A stretch of 64,000 bases of DNA, from the NCBI GenBank assembly GCA_030685235.1, contig MU839090.1, forward strand, positions 186,001 through 250,000, given 5' to 3'. Source of the stretch: Copromyces sp. CBS 386.78. Its lineage: Eukaryota > Ascomycota > Sordariomycetes > Sordariales > Sordariaceae. A model generated the notes under the pieces. The model did no database searches and had not been told where the DNA came from. It was given only the letters and a program-made list of their open reading frames with translations. A program made the position numbers and the translations under genes. Each line of letters begins with the position of its first letter. Position 1 is the first letter of the stretch. This document shows, piece after piece, positions 57,898-64,000 of this stretch.

Positions 57898-60329
57898 GGT
57901 CAGCTACTGATATGATCGGGAGGAGGTGGTATAGGGGTGTATGACGGGGGCCCAGTTCTTCTTTGTCTATCCGAGGGGGAGAAGACTTGAGAGGAGACCT
58001 GAAAGGAACAGACCAAGACTGACGAGACCGCGCGGGAGCAGAGGGAACTTACAGCTCATGGTGTTGATGTCTAGAGAAACGAATCAAGAAGGCGTGGTGG
58101 ACGGATCGAGGGAGGGGGAAGAGCTGCTTGATTCTCTTCCTTCCGCTCTCGAGTGTGCAAGTGGCAGGCGGCTATCGAGACTGATAACCGAACCGGTCGA
58201 GCTTGAACTTGGGCGAAACTTGTAGGCTGGTTTGCGATTGACTAGGACGAGGGGCTGAAGAGCTGAGATTCGGGAATGGGCTGCGAAGGAGTGGCAGAGC
58301 AAGACGAGGGGATGCTTGGCAGCAGTAGATTGGGCTGGACAAGAAAGGCGGCTGTCAGAGTTCTAACTAAGTTCTGGGTCCAGAGCTGAGGTACACACGT
58401 CAGGTAAGACGATAGGGGACCTAGGGGGGATCCGCTCAGCGTGATACGGGCTGAGGGTAGGTCCCACTAACTCCACGATGAGTGGGAGTACTTGCCTGCA
58501 AACGAACTGATGGGGTGTAAGCCCTGTGCAAGTCGGGTGCAACTGACCAAATGGAGTTATTGGAATGTCGTTCGCTTCAGGAATGGGATGGGATGAAGGG
58601 GGAATATGTAAAACGACTTTCACAATGGAAACTCGTGAGGGCTGGAGAGAGGCGGGGTACCGTAATGAGAGAAGAGAGATCAACCCAAACCCTGTGGCAA
58701 GGATGCCTCCGCTTGCTCTTCCATTTCCACTGTCCCGTCAATGCCACTGGCCTCCGTCATCGTCCCTCATTCCACTCTACCAAGCAGCACTACAGCAGAC
58801 GGGCGGGTCACCTTGACGTGCGCCTTGGGGCTGTTTTGGGCCCAACTCTTAGGCGATCTTTGCAAGATACAACCAGTTGTTGGTGATTTCACTGATACCC
58901 CCGGTACTTTTCGTTTCTTTAGGTTGAGCCATCGCTACAACAACATTCAAACTCAAGGCATCCAATGCGACAAGGCGTGAGCAGAGTGGGCTATGAAGAG
59001 GCCGTGGAGTGCTCAGCCCACGAACCGCCATGTCCCCCAGGGTAAAGAGGGGCACCGTATAGTCATGGCGGGCCTGTGATTGGGGAGGGGTAACGCATGA
59101 GGTGAAAGTGGGATCTTACCCGACAAGGGTCATGTCTTGGGCCCCCGTCGGGTCGTGCTAGAGATGCAGCCCTGAAATGAGCACTGCATCGAAACAAACA
59201 GACTGCGAACTTGAACATCTCAACTCATCCGACCATCCATCATCGATTCTTGACTACCCTCCGCGTCTTCACGTCTTCCGCTGTTCAATTTTCTCACCAA
59301 CCTGAGCTTTAAGGATGAAGACTCCATTGTCTGCTTGCTGCACTATCTCGGGGAACAAATCGAAAACGGTGTATCGGTCTTCGAGTGAGTGGTCACCACC
59401 GCGAACTTGCTGTAGTGAACCTCGATATTACTCTAGCAGTGTCGTGGCTTGGCTTCATCTCTCTAATACTGTGACATGGACCTGTACGACCTCATCCTCA
59501 GGCTGCTTTTGGTAGTCTGATGCTTCATAGAAAACGGATATGGAACTAAACGGGGCAATACATGAGGATTTCCCCTTCGGATCCTCCCATGTGCTTACCT
59601 TAACCAAGTGATATCAAAATTCTTGATGACCTCCGATTGGTATCTTTGATGTGTGACATGGGATATGGCCCGAGCGCTCTAGTGATTATCAGATTACAAT
59701 GGAAGTACCTTAGCCGGATGGAATACAACCTGCAACCTATAGGGCGAAGTCACTGCAATGTGTTGGAAAGGTGACCAAGAGAAAAAGGCTCTCCCATATC
59801 GCGTTTGGTTCCAAACGGAAGCCGCAGCCCTGCAGTTGTACCGACCAATCGATGGACAGTCCCCCGCGCGTGAAATCAGTGGAATCCTTCAGGCGCGAAA
59901 TGCGGTTTCCTCTTTCCCTCTCCTGGGTCGCTCCTGGTCTCACCACTTGTGGACGTTGTTTCCTATCTTGAGCTGTTGTCGCGGAGACCCTTCTCAGCTT
60001 CAGCCCTGCCAACAATCCCTTTGCAACTCGGAGCAAACGTTGCGCGATTCACTTAACAGAGTTAATCTGGCATTAGCAAAACTTCAGCTTGAACTTGAAC
60101 GGACAGGGACCGCAAGCTCAGATCATTATCCAACATTACTTTCAGGCTCTTTGTTCTCTTCTGCTGCCCCTCCAGGATTGGTCAAACATAACCCCGCCAA
60201 CCTCAAGCTTCATCACCTACCTACGATTACCTACCAGCCCGCAATCCACTGTCGCCTTGCGAGGCTCGCCTGTTCGTCATCGCGGATTATCACGTCGCTG
60301 CAACAGCAACTTGTGGTCACTCAGCAAAC
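57898..60329. other. divergent intergenic region
   Basis: 2.4 kb between the kinase and the E2 gene. A 45-codon frame without ATG (59247-59384, ending in DEDSIVCLLHYLGEQ... and followed by a GTGAGT donor) reads like an exon but has no supported partner. The rest shows no gene. Confidence 0.4.
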
Positions 60330-60950
60330 ATGCCGGTACAATTTGCTGCCAAAAGGCTGGGGAAGGAGCTGAGTAAGGTTAGTTGGATGTCCGAGCAGAC
60401 ATCACACCATATAGGTTAAGATGAATCCAGAGGTTGATTGCAAAAACTGACGCGATCATATTCCTGTCCATCAGATACAGAACGGCTTGCCACCTGGGAT
60501 CGAACTTGTCTCCGCCGACAACTTGGAAGAGTGGTTCCTGGACATAAAAGTCCTCGACAACAACCCGCTTTACCTGAACGAGACATATCGACTGAAGTTC
60601 CGGTTCAGCCAGTCATACCCCATCGGTACGCAATATTGATACAGGCTGCGGTTGATAGTACAAAAGCTGATCAAGTCTTAGAGCCTCCCGAAGTCGTATT
60701 TGTCAAACAAGCCGACCGCCCGATTCCGATCCACCCCCACATCTATTCTAACGGAATCATCTGTCTCGACCTACTCGGTCAACAAGGTTGGAGCCCCGTG
60801 CAAAGCGTGGAAAGCGTATGCATGAGTCTACAGAGCATGTTGACCGGGAACACCAAGAACGAGCGACCTCCCGGCGATGAGGAATTTGTTCGCGGCAACA
60901 AGCAGCGCCCCAAGGATATCGAGTTCTACTATCACGATAATACCGTCTAG
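60330..60950 (+). CDS. ubiquitin-conjugating enzyme E2, UBE2W type
   Basis: Three exons, 60330-60377, 60475-60625 and 60682-60950, give 155 residues (start MPVQFAAKRLGKELSKIQNG). The UBC fold is complete: PPGIELVSADNLEEWFLDIK, the Pro-rich FRFSQSYPIEPPEVVFV strand, and the active-site loop HPHIYSNGIICLDLLGQQGW with catalytic Cys94. As in UBE2W the usual HPN is changed to HPH and the tail is short and ends YYHDNTV. Human UBE2W is known to put ubiquitin on unstructured protein N-termini; that preference is inferred here. Introns: GTTAGT...ACTGACG...CAG and GTACGC...GCTGATC...TAG. The paralogue call rests on the motif and ending. Confidence 0.92.
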
Positions 60951-61890
60951 AGGAAGGGCGAGTGTCAACCGCAGGACAATCTCTGGAAATTGCGCTGGGA
61001 TATGGGAAGGCATTACTTTTTCGATACACGGCGCCTCCGGCGTTTGATCAGTTGGGCCAGGACACCCACACTGGATGGGGTGTAGTTCGTATCGTCTGCA
61101 TTATGAGGAGTTCACATACTTGCAAGTTTGGTTGGGGGTTAATACTGGCGCATAAAGGATTACACAGGGAAGGAGGCTTGGAGATTGACGAGCATTCGGA
61201 GTTGCTCGACTCAGCACCCTTACAGCGAGCTTGCTTGTTATGCATTTTTTTTTTCTTTCAGAAAGATTGATGCTCAGTTTATACCCAGCATCGGGGAAGT
61301 CTCACCACATATTCAACATGTATCTAGGCAGCGAAAGATATTGCTTGTTTCTCTCTTGGTGAACCTACGGTAGTTGCTCTTTCGCGAACTTGGATATCGA
61401 CAACAGATGACGTAAGATTGTTATGTTCCCGATGGTGGAAGCTACCTACAGTACATCCTATCAGTTGCCCTCCTCCGAAGCTGAATACAGGTAGCGGGCC
61501 TTTGTTGCTTGGACCTTCTCAGCCCTGAAATTTCGGGGCACTCATATTGGCGATGGAGCTCTCAATGTTGGATAATCGATAAAATGATTCCATCAACTGA
61601 TCACCTTACCCGTGCTGATTATGTACATTTTTATTTTAGCTGCTTGCATTCAAAGAGGTTCGCGGAAATGGAGGGTCACTGAGGGCGTGAACAAGGGAAC
61701 ATCCCAGCCTAACAGATCGACCCACTTCAGCCCACTGTGGAAACCTCAAATATTTGGGGATCGCGCAGTGAACCAACCAGTGTTCAGTTCCACTTGGTAG
61801 CTCGAGCTTCACCCTCCTCGTCATCAGCTGCCCGCCATCTCAGGATCCACACCACAACACCAACAGCCGCATGAGGTGAACTCGATCACC
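60951..61890. other. intergenic: E2 3' flank and VPS33 promoter
   Basis: About 940 bp between two plus-strand genes. A T9 run lies at 61244-61252. No gene is seen. Confidence 0.5.
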
Positions 61891-64000
61891 ATGGCTCCCC
61901 ATGCGGAGTTTGACACCGAACAGATCAGAGAAAAGGGTCGCAAGGACATCCTATATCTCCTAGAATCAGTATGTACAGCCATTGTGCCCTCAAAAACCAC
62001 CCGAGCTAGGCAGCATCGGCCAGAAGCAACGATCCGCGTGACGCCTGGTGCAAGTGCTGAACTGACGGCAGCTTGTTGGGATCCCGTGTAGGTCCGTGGA
62101 AAGAAGAACATTGTGATTGAGAAGAGACTGGCTGGTCCACTTAATGCCTTTGTCGGAGCGTCAACCTTGCGTGACTATGGCGCCGATAACTTCTTCTTCC
62201 TCGAAAACAACAACGCCGATTCGAGCCAGCGCAATGTGGTCTTCATTGCCCGGGGCGAGTCGGCCCATCATGCTCACACGATAGCAGGTACGAATACCAA
62301 CCACGACATCGCGGACGAGAGAACCCGCCCGCGGACCTTTGAAGGTGCTGACAGCTAGCCAGATCAAATAAAACGTCTACAGCACGAGAGCCAGTCTCCC
62401 CACGAGTTCCATGTCTTCTGGGTACCCCGCCGAACGCTGGTTTCAGATAAGGTGCTGGAGGAGGCCGGCGTCTTGGGTGATACCAACGTCGCCGAGCTAC
62501 CCCTCTACTTCTTCCCGCTTGACACCGATGTCTTGTCCCTCGAACTAGACGACTCCTTCAGAGACCTGTACCTCGCGAAGGATCCCACACCCGTCTTTCT
62601 GCTTTCAAAGGCCTTGATGGGCATCCAACAAAAGCATGGCCTCTTTCCCAGGATCGTTGGCAAGGGCGAAAACGCCAAGAGAGTTGCTGAATTATTGTCT
62701 CGCATGCGACAGGAACTTCTCGCTGGCGAAGAAGCAGCTGAAGGGGACAAGATCGGCCTATCACCCAGCACCACGAACGAAAGTGTTATCATCATTGACC
62801 GTGAAGTCGACTTTGTCACGCCCCTACTGACACAACTGACCTACGAGGGCTTGATCGACGAGGTATTCGGCGTACAGAATAACCAGGCCGACGTCGACTC
62901 GACGATCATTGGCGCACAACCGGAACCACAAGGCTCAACCACTGCCGCCGCTGCCGTCGTGAACAACGGGCCTTCGCGAAAGCGCAAAGTCCAACTTGAT
63001 TCGTCCGACAAGCTGTTCGAGCAACTGCGCGACGCCAATTTTGCCATTGTGGGGAGCCTTTTGAATAAGATTGCTCGTCGTTTGAAGAGTGACTATGAGA
63101 GTAGACACAGCTCCAAAACGACAGCCGAACTCAAAGAGTTTGTCTCGAAGCTACCGGGATACCAGGCAGAACAAAAGAGCCTCAAGATTCATACGGGCCT
63201 GGCGGAGGAGATTATGAAGTACACTCGCACAGAGCACTTCAGCAAAATGCTGGAGGTTCAGCAGAATCTCGCGGCTGGAGCAGATCCATCTTCCCAGTTT
63301 GACGCGATTGAAGAACTAATAGCACGCGACGTCCCACTGCCACAAGTATTGCGATTACTTTGCGTATACTCGTGTATCTCGGGTGGAATCAAGACGAAGG
63401 AGTTCGACCACTTCCGGCGCCTTATACTGCAAGGATATGGCTACCAACACATACTCACGCTCCATAACCTAGAGAAGCTTCAGATGTTCCTGTCGAGGTC
63501 ATCCCCTCTGGCATCGATGATCCCCATGACCGGGTCCGTCGGTGCGACGGGAACGAAGACTAACTATACATACTTACGGAAGCAACTGCGGCTCATTGTC
63601 GACGAGGTCAACGAACAGGATCCCAACGATATCGCCTACGTCTACAGCGGCTACGCTCCTCTTTCGATACGCCTCGTCCAGTGCATCCTTCAGAAGCAAT
63701 ATTTGCTCTCCATCACAAAAGGAGCAGCTGCCACTAACACAGCCGGACCAGCTGCAGGAGGCGCGCAAGGATGGCGTGGGTTCGACGACGCTGTCAAGCA
63801 TGCCCGTGGTCCGACATTTGACGAGGTGCAAAAGGGCGAGGATAAGGCTGTTAAGGCTCGAGCGCTGTTGTCGGGCAACGACGGCCAGAAGACGGTGTTT
63901 GTCGTGTTTGTTGGCGGTATCAGCTTCAGTGAGATCGCGGCTCTTCGGTTCATTGCAAAGAAAGAAGAAGGTATGTCGCTATCCTATGTCCTCACGCGCA
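61891..64000 (+). CDS. VPS33: vacuolar sorting protein Vps33 (Sec1/Munc18 family), 3' end cut off
   Basis: Exons 61891-61968, 62092-62287 and 62363-63970, then a GTATGT donor at 63971; the gene continues beyond the window, with 627 residues visible. The SM-protein fold begins with ILYLLESVRGKKNIVIEKRL and includes SVIIIDREVDFVTPLLTQLT and YEGLIDEVFG, the best-known Sec1-family block, then LVQCILQKQYLL and VFVGGISFSEIAALRFIAKK near the end. Vps33 is the SNARE-binding subunit of the HOPS and CORVET tethering complexes at endosomes and vacuole. An Ala/Gln/Pro-rich loop with a basic RKRK patch is inserted around residues 295-325. Introns have good donors; the second acceptor is GCTAGCCAG. Confidence 0.94.

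Noticed and set aside
59247..59384. Protein-like 45-codon frame (DEDSIVCLLHYLGEQ) ending at a GTGAGT donor
   Set aside because: No ATG in frame, no upstream exon, and the next exon read through the ACTCTAG acceptor has no coding character.

Overview
The window is nuclear DNA of a filamentous ascomycete, most likely a Sordariomycete of the Neurospora/Chaetomium kind. The evidence is short introns with GTAAGT/GTATGT donors, CTAAC or CTGAC branch sites and YAG acceptors in most genes, a Neurospora-like alpha-tubulin, and several fungal-only families (CCCH finger, She3-like, Kre9/Knh1-like GPI protein). Exons were joined by hand and kept only where splice sites, phase and conserved protein sequence agreed.

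Layout. 1-5.2 kb, minus strand: a CCCH zinc-finger gene running off the left edge, tubulin cofactor E (TBCE) and a hotdog-fold enoyl-CoA hydratase. 6.6-8.3 kb: a lysine-rich protein. 9.5-10.9 kb: a fungal protein often labelled CK2 beta-2. 11.4-12.5 kb, plus strand: an apparently non-coding, multi-intron snoRNA host transcript. 12.6-14.4 kb: a PI-PLC-like phosphodiesterase. 16.1 and 19.0 kb: a secreted NTF2-like protein and a GPI-anchored cell-surface protein. 21.1-23.3 kb: alpha-tubulin. 24.6-26.6 kb: Nop12. 27.5-29.8 kb: the Rpd3L subunit Dep1/Sds3-like. 30.4-30.8 kb: Coa3. 31.8-34.6 kb: Pta1/symplekin. 36.9-38.2 kb: She3-like coiled-coil protein. 39.5-42.3 kb: a fungal gene with an in-frame UAG, whose 3' end overlaps an NHP6-type HMG-box pseudogene. 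43.3-47.6 kb: a full-size ABC transporter. A 5.1 kb gene-poor stretch follows, then a polyQ protein (52.7 kb), a CaMK-type kinase (56.4-57.9 kb), a UBE2W-type E2 (60.3 kb) and Vps33, cut by the right edge.

Most genes are unrelated housekeeping functions. Two links stand out: TBCE, the alpha-tubulin folding factor, lies 18 kb from an alpha-tubulin gene, and Nop12 and the snoRNAs both serve rRNA maturation.

The most interesting locus is the snoRNA host at 11.4-12.5 kb. Four C/D-type snoRNAs each sit 45-49 nt upstream of a perfect CTAAC branch site. Their rRNA complementarities match, in order, the human A159 site of 18S, then the targets of yeast snR41, snR70 and snR51, which form one polycistron in yeast. 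Three of the introns abut with no exon between them (AG directly followed by GT, twice), suggesting stepwise recursive splicing that releases one snoRNA per step. Target assignments rest on rRNA sequences recalled from memory and need an alignment.
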